A DNA stretch of 64,000 nt from assembly GCA_002348385.1 (NCBI GenBank), contig DEBD01000001.1, positions 58,763 through 122,762 on the forward strand, given 5' to 3'. Every line of letters starts with the position of its first letter. The first letter of the stretch is position 1. This document shows, one piece after another, positions 51,725-59,750 of the stretch. Source of the stretch: Gammaproteobacteria bacterium UBA2965. Its GTDB lineage: Bacteria > Pseudomonadota > Gammaproteobacteria > Pseudomonadales > Azotimanducaceae. The notes beneath the pieces were generated by a model. It saw only the letters and a list, made by a program, of their open reading frames with translations, ran no database searches and was not told the DNA's origin. Made by a program: the position numbers and the translations under genes.

Positions 51725-52879
51725 TTAGATCTGAATCTGCACACCAAAGCTAACGCCATCCAGATCGGCCCCTGGGGAGCCCGTCAGATTAGCGTCGCCG
51801 CTGGTGTAGTTGAGGTTGAAACGCAAATTGTGGCCCTTGATGATGTAGTTCACCCCGACCTCGGTGAGGTCGCTGTCCTCCATACCGGGGAAATCCGGTT
51901 CATTGGACGTGAAGCGTACGTAAGGCTGCAATTTGCCGGGGCCCACCTCCTGCGGAAACATATACGCCCCCGTTACGAAAAACGCGTCGCCGTCAAACAG
52001 GCAGAAACACGTGGGATCCGCCAATGCCGTCGCGGTAAGATCGGCGTCGAACATCTTGTATTCACCTTCCAGCGTCAGCACACCGGCGTCACCTAGTACC
52101 TTCTCGAAAAGCGCATCGACGATGACAGCTTGAAAATCTCCCGGCTCTTGCACGGTACCCGTGCCATCCGACTGCGACTGAAAAGAAACCCCCAAGGTGA
52201 ATACATCACCACCGTTGCCGTAGTACGTACTGCTTGTGTAATACCCAGGGTTTTTCTCCATTTCCAGGAAGTTGTAAGCGACCCTTCCCGCAAACAGCAG
52301 CTTGTCTTTCTGATTGGCGCCGCCTTCCAACCCGTCAAAGATCCCGGCAGCGTACTGGAGCTTACCAATGCTGCCCCAAACGGTTACGCCCTCATCACGG
52401 CCAAGCAACCCTGCGGCGCCAAGCTGGTCCGAAGGTAATAGCGGTACCGTGTACTGGTTCCAGCTCAACGCGTAGTAGGGCCCATTGAGTTCTATGCGAT
52501 CCGCCGGCGTCAGCATTCTGCCAATCCAGATGTTGAAGGCGTCGTTCAGCTCAAGCTGCAAGATGGCATCCAGCACGCCTATGTCATCGGCGTCTTGCCC
52601 GAAGACACAGCTCTCGCACTCGGTGTTAAAAGTGAATTTGACGTTCTTGTGGATCTGACCATTCACATACACACGTACGCTCTGGAGATCGATATCCGTG
52701 GAACTGTCTGATCCCGATGGGGCGGAATCCTCGACAATCGTAAACGCAGAGCGCATTCCCGCGCCGACGGTAATGGATTGATGCTCTCCGAACTCGACGG
52801 TCCCTCCCGCAAACGCCGCAGGCGCAAAGCCAGCCAGCAGCACGGCCAAGCCCCCCAGCGACATGAACAGAGTTCTCAT
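51725..52879 (-). CDS. Outer membrane porin, putative urea-uptake porin
   Basis: 384-residue outer-membrane beta-barrel. Residues 1-24 are a signal peptide (ending AAFA). Alternating strands follow to the C-terminus (GVSFGVQIQI), ending in Ile rather than the usual Phe. Segments such as DIDLQSVRVYVNGQIHKNVK and IWIGRMLTPADRIELNGPYY match porins found upstream of urtA in other proteobacteria. Four cysteines occur as two pairs (CESC about residue 89 and CFC about residue 294), probably in loops. First gene behind the sigma-54 promoter, 17 bp before the urtA start, so a role in urea entry across the outer membrane is likely. Confidence 0.8.
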   Translation of the reverse strand: MRTLFMSLGGLAVLLAGFAPAAFAGGTVEFGEHQSITVGAGMRSAFTIVEDSAPSGSDSSTDIDLQSVRVYVNGQIHKNVKFTFNTECESCVFGQDADDIGVLDAILQLELNDAFNIWIGRMLTPADRIELNGPYYALSWNQYTVPLLPSDQLGAAGLLGRDEGVTVWGSIGKLQYAAGIFDGLEGGANQKDKLLFAGRVAYNFLEMEKNPGYYTSSTYYGNGGDVFTLGVSFQSQSDGTGTVQEPGDFQAVIVDALFEKVLGDAGVLTLEGEYKMFDADLTATALADPTCFCLFDGDAFFVTGAYMFPQEVGPGKLQPYVRFTSNEPDFPGMEDSDLTEVGVNYIIKGHNLRFNLNYTSGDANLTGSPGADLDGVSFGVQIQI

Positions 52880-52945
52880 TTGCTATCTCCTCTTTGTTTT
52901 TCAGCTGTATGCCTAAGCGCCGTTTCCAACGCACACAAAAGCTAT

Positions 52946-52961
52946 AGCAAATTACGTGCCA
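52946..52961 (-). promoter_or_regulatory. Sigma-54 (RpoN) promoter of the porin-urt-ure operon
   Basis: On the minus strand TGGCACG-TAAT-TTGCT is an exact match to the -24/-12 consensus (TGGCACG-N4-TTGCA/T). Transcription should start near 52935 and enter the porin gene after about 55 nt. This ties urea use to nitrogen limitation through RpoN and an enhancer-binding protein. Confidence 0.88.
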
Positions 52962-53014
52962 ACTCGTATTACCGCGCCGAATTCGATTGAAAAGTAGCGA
53001 TCCCACCAGCGGCC

Positions 53015-53031
53015 CGCCCCATAGTGGTGCA
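53015..53031 (-). promoter_or_regulatory. Putative NtrC enhancer site
   Basis: On the minus strand TGCACC-ACTAT-GGGGCG fits the NtrC dyad TGCACC-N5-GGTGCA fully in one arm and at 4 of 6 positions in the other. It lies about 55 bp upstream of the -24 element. Binding is inferred. Confidence 0.45.
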
Positions 53032-53075
53032 CTTTTACCCGGCGATGCATTGTTTAGGTGCGCGCGTGTACCTGC

Positions 53076-54530
53076 CTAGCGCCGATAATCCAGCGGAGGC
53101 TCGCGGTTACCGAGCAGCGCCTCGTAACGAAAGTTGGGGCCTTGACGCCGCAGGAGCTCACGCTTGGCAGCCGCCAGCAGCGCCGGGTCACGATACAGAT
53201 CGGCAGCCGTAACCGACAGCACACGGGCCGCCAGCAGCATGCCTTTGTGGCCGATGCCCATGCCGCCGGCCGCTACCGCCTGCCAGCTGTGCGCAGCCGT
53301 GCCCGGCACCCAGGTAGCGGTATAGAAACCAACGGTGGGCACCAGCCAGCTCACATCCCCTACGTCGGTGGAGCCCATGTTCTGGCGGATTTCGAAGGGC
53401 TGTACCGCGCTCGCCGAGGCGATGTCGGGCAACCGACCCACTAAAGTGGTGCGTATCTGCTCGGCGAAACGCCGCTCCTCGGCGTCGTAGCGAACCCCAC
53501 CCAACGCCTGCATGTTGGCGTATACCTTGCGCGCCAGGGTTTCGTTGGGAAGCACCGGATAATTGCCGTGCATCACCTCGAACTCCATCGCGGTACCCGT
53601 GCCGACGGCGGCAGCGCGCGCTGTATCCACAACACGCTCAAACAGGCCTTTGACGGTGGTCACGTCAGGATGCCGCACGTAGTAGTACACCTGCGCGCGC
53701 TCGGGAACGATATTGGGGGCTTCGCCCCCATGAGTGATCACGTAGTGAATGCGGCTGTTCGAAGGCACGTGCTCGCGCAGCAGGTTCACCATGAAGTTCA
53801 TGGCCTCTACCCCATCCAGCGCCGAACGCCCCCGATCGGGCGCCGCTGCGGCATGGGCGGCCACGCCGTGAAAAGTGAATCGGCCGGATATGTTGGCCGT
53901 ACTGCTGGATGGCGAGGCATCGTTGCGGCTGCCCGGATGCCAATGCAGCACCGCGTCCACGTCATCGAACAGACCTGCTCGGGCCATGTAGACCTTACCG
54001 GAGCCGCCCTCCTCGGCGGGCGTGCCATATACCCGCACGGTACCGCGCCGGCCAGAGGCTTTCAGCCATTGCGCCACTGCGACGCCCGCGGTGGCCGACG
54101 CCGAGCCGAACAGGTGGTGGCCACAGGCGTGCCCTGGGCCTCCTTCTACCAGTGGCGAGCGCTCGGGGATCGCCGCCTGAGAAAGCCCGGGCAGCGCGTC
54201 GAATTCCGCCAGGATGCCAACAACCGGCCGACCGCTACCCGCGGTCGCCACGAACGCCGTGGGGATGTCTGCCACCGAGCCGCGAATGGCAAAGCCGTTG
54301 CGCTGCAGGTAGCTGCGCAACGTTTCCGCGCTCTCGACTTCCTGGTAACCAAGCTCGGCCAGCCCCCAAAGCCTCTGGGCCAGGCCTACACCCGTCTGGT
54401 GCTGTGCTGCTACCCGCTCGAGCACCTGGGCGTCCAGCTGATCCTGGGCCTGCAGGCTGGTTGCCCACACTGCCAGCAAGCTCACACACCACGTTCTGAT
54501 CCATCGACGATTGCGTCCTGTTCGCTGCAT
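53076..54530 (-). CDS. M20 family amidohydrolase, AbgB-like, with signal peptide
   Basis: 484-residue metallo-amidohydrolase resembling the p-aminobenzoyl-glutamate hydrolase B subunit. A signal peptide (about residues 1-29) sends it to the periplasm. Metal-site elements are GGPGHACGHHLFG, GTPAEEGGSGK and VLHWHPGS, with the C-terminal His in GTAAHSWQAVAAGGMGIGHK. A lid domain with FTFHGVAAHAAAAPDRGRSA lies in the middle. ATG 54530 has AGGAG. It probably cleaves an acylated amino acid or folate fragment; the exact substrate is unknown. It is the gene upstream of the urea operon, separated by the sigma-54 promoter region. Confidence 0.88.
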   Translation of the reverse strand: MQRTGRNRRWIRTWCVSLLAVWATSLQAQDQLDAQVLERVAAQHQTGVGLAQRLWGLAELGYQEVESAETLRSYLQRNGFAIRGSVADIPTAFVATAGSGRPVVGILAEFDALPGLSQAAIPERSPLVEGGPGHACGHHLFGSASATAGVAVAQWLKASGRRGTVRVYGTPAEEGGSGKVYMARAGLFDDVDAVLHWHPGSRNDASPSSSTANISGRFTFHGVAAHAAAAPDRGRSALDGVEAMNFMVNLLREHVPSNSRIHYVITHGGEAPNIVPERAQVYYYVRHPDVTTVKGLFERVVDTARAAAVGTGTAMEFEVMHGNYPVLPNETLARKVYANMQALGGVRYDAEERRFAEQIRTTLVGRLPDIASASAVQPFEIRQNMGSTDVGDVSWLVPTVGFYTATWVPGTAAHSWQAVAAGGMGIGHKGMLLAARVLSVTAADLYRDPALLAAAKRELLRRQGPNFRYEALLGNREPPLDYRR

Positions 54531-54681
54531 GGGCTCTCCTTTTTTGCTGCCGCCACTTTGCGAAAGTTTGCCACCGGGCGCAATCAGACCAGGCCGGTAA
54601 CCGGCACAGCAGAATCTCGGACATTCAGGTTGGGTTCAGCCTGGCGAGCCTAGCCTGGAAGCTCGCCGCGAGGAGAACAAA

Positions 54682-55059
54682 ATGCGAAAGGCAGTCACGA
54701 TGGCTCTGTGCATGGCCGCGCTGGGCATCGGCTCCATCCACGCCATGCCGCCCCAAGAGAAACCTCCCCAAGCGAAAAAACCGGTGGCCAGAATTCCCTA
54801 CGCGCACCGTATCGACCACTGGCAACCTCTGGACACACAGCGTGTCATGGTGAGCGTGGATACCCACACACGCTACCTGCTTACGCTGAAAAGCGTTTGT
54901 CCGGGCTTGATCTACGCGCGTAGCGTTGGCGTGACCATGTCCAACAACACCATCTGGGCGGGATTCGACGCCATCACCACCGATTCCACCGTGTGCGAAA
55001 TCACGCGTATAGATCGTCTGAGCGACGCTACGCCAGGAGAAAGTGCAGCGGGCAGTTGA
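54682..55059 (+). CDS. DUF6491 family periplasmic protein
   Basis: 125-residue secreted protein. The signal peptide (about residues 1-21, ending IHA) is followed by a Pro/Lys-rich linker. The domain itself contains IDHWQPLDTQRVMVSVDTHT, RYLLTLKSVCPGLIYARSVG and FDAITTDSTVCEITRID. The two cysteines are conserved in the family and probably form a disulfide. GAGGAG precedes ATG 54682. Function unknown. Confidence 0.8.
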   Translation: MRKAVTMALCMAALGIGSIHAMPPQEKPPQAKKPVARIPYAHRIDHWQPLDTQRVMVSVDTHTRYLLTLKSVCPGLIYARSVGVTMSNNTIWAGFDAITTDSTVCEITRIDRLSDATPGESAAGS

Positions 55060-55917
55060 TGGTGGCGGTGGGCGCGCAGGCTCCTTGCACCCGAGCTCTG
55101 TGCCACTATATCGACCTTGGTGGTTTCACGTCTCGGCAGCGCCACCCCCCGGCTTGCCTGGAGAGCGCGGCGACATTGACGCCAGCGCGGGGCAATTCGT
55201 ATTCCCGAACAGCCGACATATTCCATCGGTAGCGCCGATGCTCAATCTAGCCAAAAACAGTGTGCCGTCGAAAGGTCGGTAGTACTGGCTGACAAGGCCA
55301 CTCACTGACCGTGGAGTCTTGCCTCTACCCTCCGAACTCCTGTCGGATCATGAAGTCCTTTCGTAGAACCCTTTCGAACTGCCGGCCACTGTATGCGCGC
55401 TCCTTGCGATCAACTGGACGATCATCCATTCGCCCTGCTGCTGGCTGAGGCATTCCATAGCCCCCTCGCGCAACGGTCGTGACGTGGGAAGACCCGGAAT
55501 TCGCCGACTACACGACCCACAGGACATCTCCTGCGCAATCGACAGCGAATCCCGGTACAACCGAACCATCTCGCTTCCCGCACCGGCCCAATTCATGGCA
55601 CCGTCGCCGAATAGACACCTTAGTTGAGCGACGAATTCAAGAAAGTGGCAAAAGTCACACTTTGGCGCCGGCCATCACGGAAGGGGAGTGTTTTGAGAAC
55701 CCAACCAATAGGGAGCGAGCCCTGACGGGCCAGATGAGTATTGCATCTTGCCTTTCTCGTCGAGAATGGTGGCGCTGCGAACGCCTACGGCGGAATCTCC
55801 CGTTTCCGGGTCGCACTCGACATGCCGATAGTCGATACCGTGCACCGCCACCGCCGGTTGTCCGGAATCCGGTGTGCCGCAGAACGATCGCCTGCGTGTG
55901 ACGCCTTGTTTTCTAGC
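55060..55917. other. 858-bp gene-poor region
   Basis: No convincing intact gene. Two weak candidates lie on the minus strand. One is an 82-codon ATG frame at 55348-55596 (MNWAGAGSEMVRLYRDSLSI) without a ribosome binding site. The other is a frame ending at 55675 without a proper start, with protein-like content (YRHVECDPETGDSAVGVRSA). The rest shows no T-run hairpin and no transposase remnant that I can recognise. It reads as a decaying segment. Confidence 0.4.
55675..55850 (-). pseudogene. Possible remnant coding fragment
   Basis: Frame on the minus strand ending in TGA at 55675-55677. It can be read from a GTG near 55850 as VAVHGIDYRHVECDPETGDS, then AVGVRSATILDEKGKMQYSS. Composition and GC-rich third positions look coding. 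There is no ribosome binding site or normal start, and a stop lies some 20 codons further upstream. It may be the relic of a small protein gene. I have no family for it. Confidence 0.25.
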
Positions 55918-57081
55918 TCAGCCGTCTTGCAGGCATACAGCCGCGAGAGAAGAAATCGCCGTTCCGCGACGACCACGGCGCAGAACATGACGATCATGCC
56001 CGTTAGTGCAGTACCCCAGGGAAATACCCGTATCGGGATCTACCCAGGCCAACTGCCCGCCGGCGCCATTGTGCCCAAACGTCCGCGGGGAGCCAGTGTT
56101 GCCAAATCCACGTAGATTGGCATGTTGCGCACCGGCCACCACGATGCCCAAAGCGCGATTGGCCTCCTGACCCGTAGTGGGGTCGGTAAGCCCGCCGGTG
56201 CGAACGGCGCGCGCCCGCGTAAGTGTCGCCTCCTGCCAGATTTTTTCTCCCAGCCCACCGTGCAGCAAGCCTTGATGAAATAGCGCAAGCTCAGCCGCGC
56301 CCATGACACCACCGCCGCCCGGCACGCCAATTGCCAGGATTTCAGCATTGTTGAAACTGGATATGGCTTCTTCGGTAACCTCATTTGGCACCGGCAGCGG
56401 CAGCCCAAGTGCGCGAAAGTCGGCTTCCGTTGCTTCCTCGCCAACGTGAACACTGGCCTGCACCCGGGGGAACTGGGCATGCGGCAATCCCAAGTATAAA
56501 TCGGGCAGGTTCAGCGGCTCGACGATACGCTCGCGAACGAACTGCTGGAAACTCATCAATGCGCGGCGTTCTATGACCTCGGCAACCACCCACATGGAGG
56601 ATGTGGGGTGGTACATGAAGCGGGAACCAGGCTCCCAGTCCGTGCGCCAACTGGCCAGGCGTTTCATCCTTTGACCCACGTCCGCCCACTCCAACGGATG
56701 AAAGGGCGCCGCCGGGAATCCGGCAGTGTGGGTAAGCAGCTGCTCTACCGTCACCGCCTCCTTGCCGTTGGCGCCAAACTCCGGAACGATTTCGGATACG
56801 CGTTCGCTCTCGTGCAGCAAGCCATCCTGGATGAGCAACCACGCGGCGGCTGCCACGATGGCCTTGGTGGCGGAAAACACCACAAACAACGACTCGGAAC
56901 CCGCCTCGCCAAAGGTTTCGAACACGGCCAACCGGCCGTGTCGCGCAACGGCAATCTGAGCAGACGGCAACAGCCCCGCGTCTACCTCACGACGCGCTCG
57001 ATCGAGCAGCTTCTGAATCTTGAGTGGATCCAACCCCAACTCGGCGGGATCTGCCCGCCAATGGTCGTCAACATTTCTCAT
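55918..57081 (-). CDS. Serine hydrolase of the beta-lactamase/transpeptidase-like family
   Basis: 387-residue class C beta-lactamase-fold protein, probably an esterase. The nucleophile motif is FSATKAIVAAAAWLL (Ser-x-x-Lys, about residues 70-73). The second motif region is RFMYHPTSSMWVVAEV (Tyr). The third is GHNGAGGQLAW (His-x-Gly in place of Lys-Thr-Gly). ATG 57081 has GGGGGAAG upstream, and no signal peptide follows, so it is cytoplasmic. It is 13 bp downstream of the arsenite exporter gene. The substrate is unknown; antibiotic resistance is not implied. Confidence 0.85.
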   Translation of the reverse strand: MRNVDDHWRADPAELGLDPLKIQKLLDRARREVDAGLLPSAQIAVARHGRLAVFETFGEAGSESLFVVFSATKAIVAAAAWLLIQDGLLHESERVSEIVPEFGANGKEAVTVEQLLTHTAGFPAAPFHPLEWADVGQRMKRLASWRTDWEPGSRFMYHPTSSMWVVAEVIERRALMSFQQFVRERIVEPLNLPDLYLGLPHAQFPRVQASVHVGEEATEADFRALGLPLPVPNEVTEEAISSFNNAEILAIGVPGGGGVMGAAELALFHQGLLHGGLGEKIWQEATLTRARAVRTGGLTDPTTGQEANRALGIVVAGAQHANLRGFGNTGSPRTFGHNGAGGQLAWVDPDTGISLGYCTNGHDRHVLRRGRRGTAISSLAAVCLQDG

Positions 57082-57094
57082 CGGCTTCCCCCAT

Positions 57095-58117
57095 TCAGCC
57101 GTAAGCAAACCAATGGCGCGTGCGGTTAGCAAGGCCCACAAGGGACAACATGACGGGCACCTCCACCAGAACCCCCACCACGGTCGCCAAAGCCGCGCCA
57201 GACTGCAGACCGAACAGAGAAATTGCAACCGCCACGGCAAGCTCAAAGAAATTCGAAGTGCCAATCAAACACGCGGGGGCCGCCACGTCGTGGGGCAACC
57301 TCAGCACACGAGCGGCAGCGTAAGCCAGTAGGAAAATGCCGTAGGTCTGAAGCAATAACGGAATGGCAATCAGCGCTATACGCTGAGGCTGCGCGACCAC
57401 TACCTCGGCTTGAAATCCAAATAGCAGAACCACCGTAGCCAGGAGCCCGAGCACCGACCAAGGCTTAAGGGAAGCAACGAAGCCGTCAACGGCGCTCGTG
57501 CCACCACCGCGTTGCAGCCGCCACCGGGTAAACATACCCGCCAGAAGCGGCAAGAGCACATAAAGCGCCACCGACAACACCAGGGTTTCCCATGGCACAT
57601 GGACATCACTGATGCCAAGCAGCAACCCGGCTATCGGCGCAAACGCGAAGATCATAATGACGTCGTTGACGGATACCTGCACCAGCGTGTAGTTGGGGTC
57701 GCCCCGGGTCAGGTGGCTCCACACGAACACCATGGCCGTGCACGGCGCCACGCCGAGCAGAATCATTCCGGCGATGTACTCACCAGCGGACTGCGGATCC
57801 ACCCAATCTGCAAACAGCACCCGGAAAAACAGCCAACCCAACGCCGCCATGGTGAACGGCTTGATCAGCCAATTCACCACGAGCGTGAGTATCAGCCCTT
57901 TGGGTCGCTTACCTACCTGAGCCAGCGCAGAAAAATCCACCTGAATCATCATCGGGTAGATCATTACCCAGATGAAGATCGCCACCACCAGATTGACGCT
58001 GGCGACCTGTAACCCGGCGATAGCAGCGAACCATGTTGGAGCGAGATTGCCCAACAGCACCCCAGCCAGGATGCATAGGCCCACCCACACAGTAAGATAC
58101 CTCTCGAATACGCCCAT
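57095..58117 (-). CDS. ACR3 family arsenite efflux permease
   Basis: 340-residue inner-membrane exporter with ten helices. The conserved Cys lies in LLGVAPCTAMVFVWSHLTRG (about residue 129), essential for arsenite transport in ACR3 proteins. DPNYTLVQVSVNDVIMIFAF and LIGTSNFFELAVAVAISLFG are further signatures. ATG 58117 is used. No arsR or arsC gene is adjacent, so the usual ars operon is not present. The neighbours are a serine hydrolase and a ferredoxin. Confidence 0.92.
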   Translation of the reverse strand: MGVFERYLTVWVGLCILAGVLLGNLAPTWFAAIAGLQVASVNLVVAIFIWVMIYPMMIQVDFSALAQVGKRPKGLILTLVVNWLIKPFTMAALGWLFFRVLFADWVDPQSAGEYIAGMILLGVAPCTAMVFVWSHLTRGDPNYTLVQVSVNDVIMIFAFAPIAGLLLGISDVHVPWETLVLSVALYVLLPLLAGMFTRWRLQRGGGTSAVDGFVASLKPWSVLGLLATVVLLFGFQAEVVVAQPQRIALIAIPLLLQTYGIFLLAYAAARVLRLPHDVAAPACLIGTSNFFELAVAVAISLFGLQSGAALATVVGVLVEVPVMLSLVGLANRTRHWFAYG

Positions 58118-58165
58118 CAAGCAGCCCTAGCTAGGCAACCACGCACAAGCAGCGTGCGCCAGGCG

Positions 58166-58447
58166 TCAACCAAGCTCCTCGCAGAGACTTTTGATGTAGT
58201 CTCCGGAGCCGTTGTGCACCGAACCGTCTGCAAATTCCACATTGATGGCCGACACCGGGCAAGCCCAAGCGGCATTGAGAAGCTGGAGATACTTGGCGTG
58301 AGTGTCCAGATCTCTGGAGATGATCTCCGGCCCGCCTGACTGCGGCCGGTCGTCCAGCAGGTCCGGTGCCTCAATAACGCAGCTGCGCTGATCCAGGCAG
58401 ACATCCGTGTCGATCCAGAAGCGTGCAATCTCAGGTGCCGACGCCAT
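58166..58447 (-). CDS. Small ferredoxin, single-cluster 3Fe-4S type
   Basis: 93-residue ferredoxin. CLDQRSC (C-x5-C, about residues 17-23) followed by IEAPDLL and, near the middle, WACPVSAI gives three cysteines in the C-x5-C...C-P arrangement of 3Fe-4S ferredoxins that serve cytochromes P450 and similar oxygenases. ATG 58447 has AGGAG at 9 bp. No P450 is near. It is the only small electron carrier in the window, so it could serve the Rieske or other oxygenases, which is inference. Confidence 0.75.
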   Translation of the reverse strand: MASAPEIARFWIDTDVCLDQRSCVIEAPDLLDDRPQSGGPEIISRDLDTHAKYLQLLNAAWACPVSAINVEFADGSVHNGSGDYIKSLCEELG

Positions 58448-58578
58448 TGACCGTTCTCCTACTACGCAATAACAAACGGAAACTGCCGAATAGCCTAGCA
58501 CGTAAGGTGCGAGCGAAAAATCTTCCCGCCTCCGATTTCCGCTACAATCGCGCCGTCCTGGGGAACGACAAGAAACGC

Positions 58579-59553
58579 ATGGAGATCTCGCAAGGCTTCG
58601 CCGACACCGTCGGCAACACGCCACTCATCCGCATGAATCGGCTCAGCGAGCTGACAGGTTGCGAAATCCTGGGCAAGGCGGAGTTTCTCAATCCCGGGGG
58701 GTCCGTAAAGGACAGGGCCGCCCTGTGGATGGTGCGCGATGCTGAAGAACGCGGCGCCTTGCAGCCTGGCGGTATCGTCGTGGAAGGCACCGCCGGCAAT
58801 ACCGGGATCGGTCTGGTTCATGTGTGCAACGCACGCGGTTACGGTTGCATCATCTACATGCCGGACAACCAGTCCCCAGAGAAGGTGGAAATCCTGGAAA
58901 CCCTGGGCGCAGAAGTCCGCCAGGTTGCCACCGTGCCCTACAAGGATCCTATGAACTATCAGAAGCAGGCCGGACGCTTCGCCGAAACCCTGGAAAATGC
59001 CTTCTGGGCGAACCAGTTCGACAACGTGGCCAACCGCCAGGCCCATTACGATTCCACCGGCCCCGAGATTTGGCGTCAGACCGACGGCACCATCGATGCG
59101 TTCACTTGCTCAGTGGGCACCGGCGGCACCCTGGCGGGTGTGAGCCGCTTTCTGAAGGAACAGCGCCAGGACATTCAGCTCGTGCTGGCGGACCCGATGG
59201 GCAGCGCCCTGCACAGCTGGGCCACAACCGGCGAGGCCAGCATGAGCAAGGGGCCATCCATCACCGAAGGCATCGGCAACAGCCGCGTCACCGACAACCT
59301 GGCCGGTACCGAGGTGGACGACGCGGTCCAGGTCACCGATCAGGAGATGGTTACCATGGTGTACCAGCAGATGGTCGAAGAAGGCTGGTTTTTCGGTTCC
59401 AGTACAGGGATCAACCTATGCGCGGCCGTCAAGGTCGCCGAGCAGATGGGGCCGGGGCACACCATCGTCACGGTGCTTTGCGATACGGGGTCGAAGTATC
59501 AGTCGCGGTTGTTCAACCCGGAGTTTTTGGCGGAGCGTGACCTGCACGTTTGA
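58579..59553 (+). CDS. Cysteine synthase (O-acetylserine sulfhydrylase family)
   Basis: 324-residue fold-type II PLP enzyme. The Schiff-base Lys44 lies in NPGGSVKDRAA, the substrate loop is EGTAGNTGIGL (TAGNTG rather than the TSGNTG of classical CysK), and the phosphate loop is SVGTGGTLAG. The TAGNTG variant marks a subgroup whose physiological substrate may differ from CysK. ATG 58579 gives the standard MEISQGFADTVGNTPLIRMN start. It is divergent from the ferredoxin gene. Confidence 0.9.
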   Translation: MEISQGFADTVGNTPLIRMNRLSELTGCEILGKAEFLNPGGSVKDRAALWMVRDAEERGALQPGGIVVEGTAGNTGIGLVHVCNARGYGCIIYMPDNQSPEKVEILETLGAEVRQVATVPYKDPMNYQKQAGRFAETLENAFWANQFDNVANRQAHYDSTGPEIWRQTDGTIDAFTCSVGTGGTLAGVSRFLKEQRQDIQLVLADPMGSALHSWATTGEASMSKGPSITEGIGNSRVTDNLAGTEVDDAVQVTDQEMVTMVYQQMVEEGWFFGSSTGINLCAAVKVAEQMGPGHTIVTVLCDTGSKYQSRLFNPEFLAERDLHV

Positions 59554-59586
59554 GGGTGAAGCGCTGAGTTGGGGTTGCGACTACGC

Positions 59587-59650
59587 CCGCAGAGGAAGTT
59601 GGCGGGCTGGCGACGGGCCGCGCCACAGTGCCCGCCAACTTCCTCTGCGG
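59587..59650. repeat. Perfect 21-bp inverted repeat with 22-nt loop
   Basis: The arms at 59587-59607 and 59630-59650 are exactly complementary (core GAGGAAGTTGGCGGGC / GCCCGCCAACTTCCTC). They would form a very stable cruciform or RNA hairpin in the convergent gap between the cysteine synthase and SDR genes. No T-run follows on either strand, so it is not a standard rho-independent terminator. It could be a bidirectional transcription barrier or a mobile palindromic element. Confidence 0.85.
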
Positions 59651-59750
59651 ACGCAGCCGCCAACAACGCGGCGTTTTCCCGCTCACGGAATTGGTCGCCT
59701 CGCTGCGCTCGGATGCACGAGCGCGCTCTACCGCCGGCGAACTTGGCGAG

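Noticed and set aside
55348..55596. 82-codon leftward frame in the gene-poor segment
   Set aside because: It starts with ATG and has fairly normal composition, but no ribosome binding site, no promoter and no recognised family. Kept only as a remark within the segment description.
55479..55901. 140-codon rightward frame in the gene-poor segment
   Set aside because: Arg/Pro/Thr-rich composition without motif or ribosome binding site; it looks like chance in GC-rich DNA.
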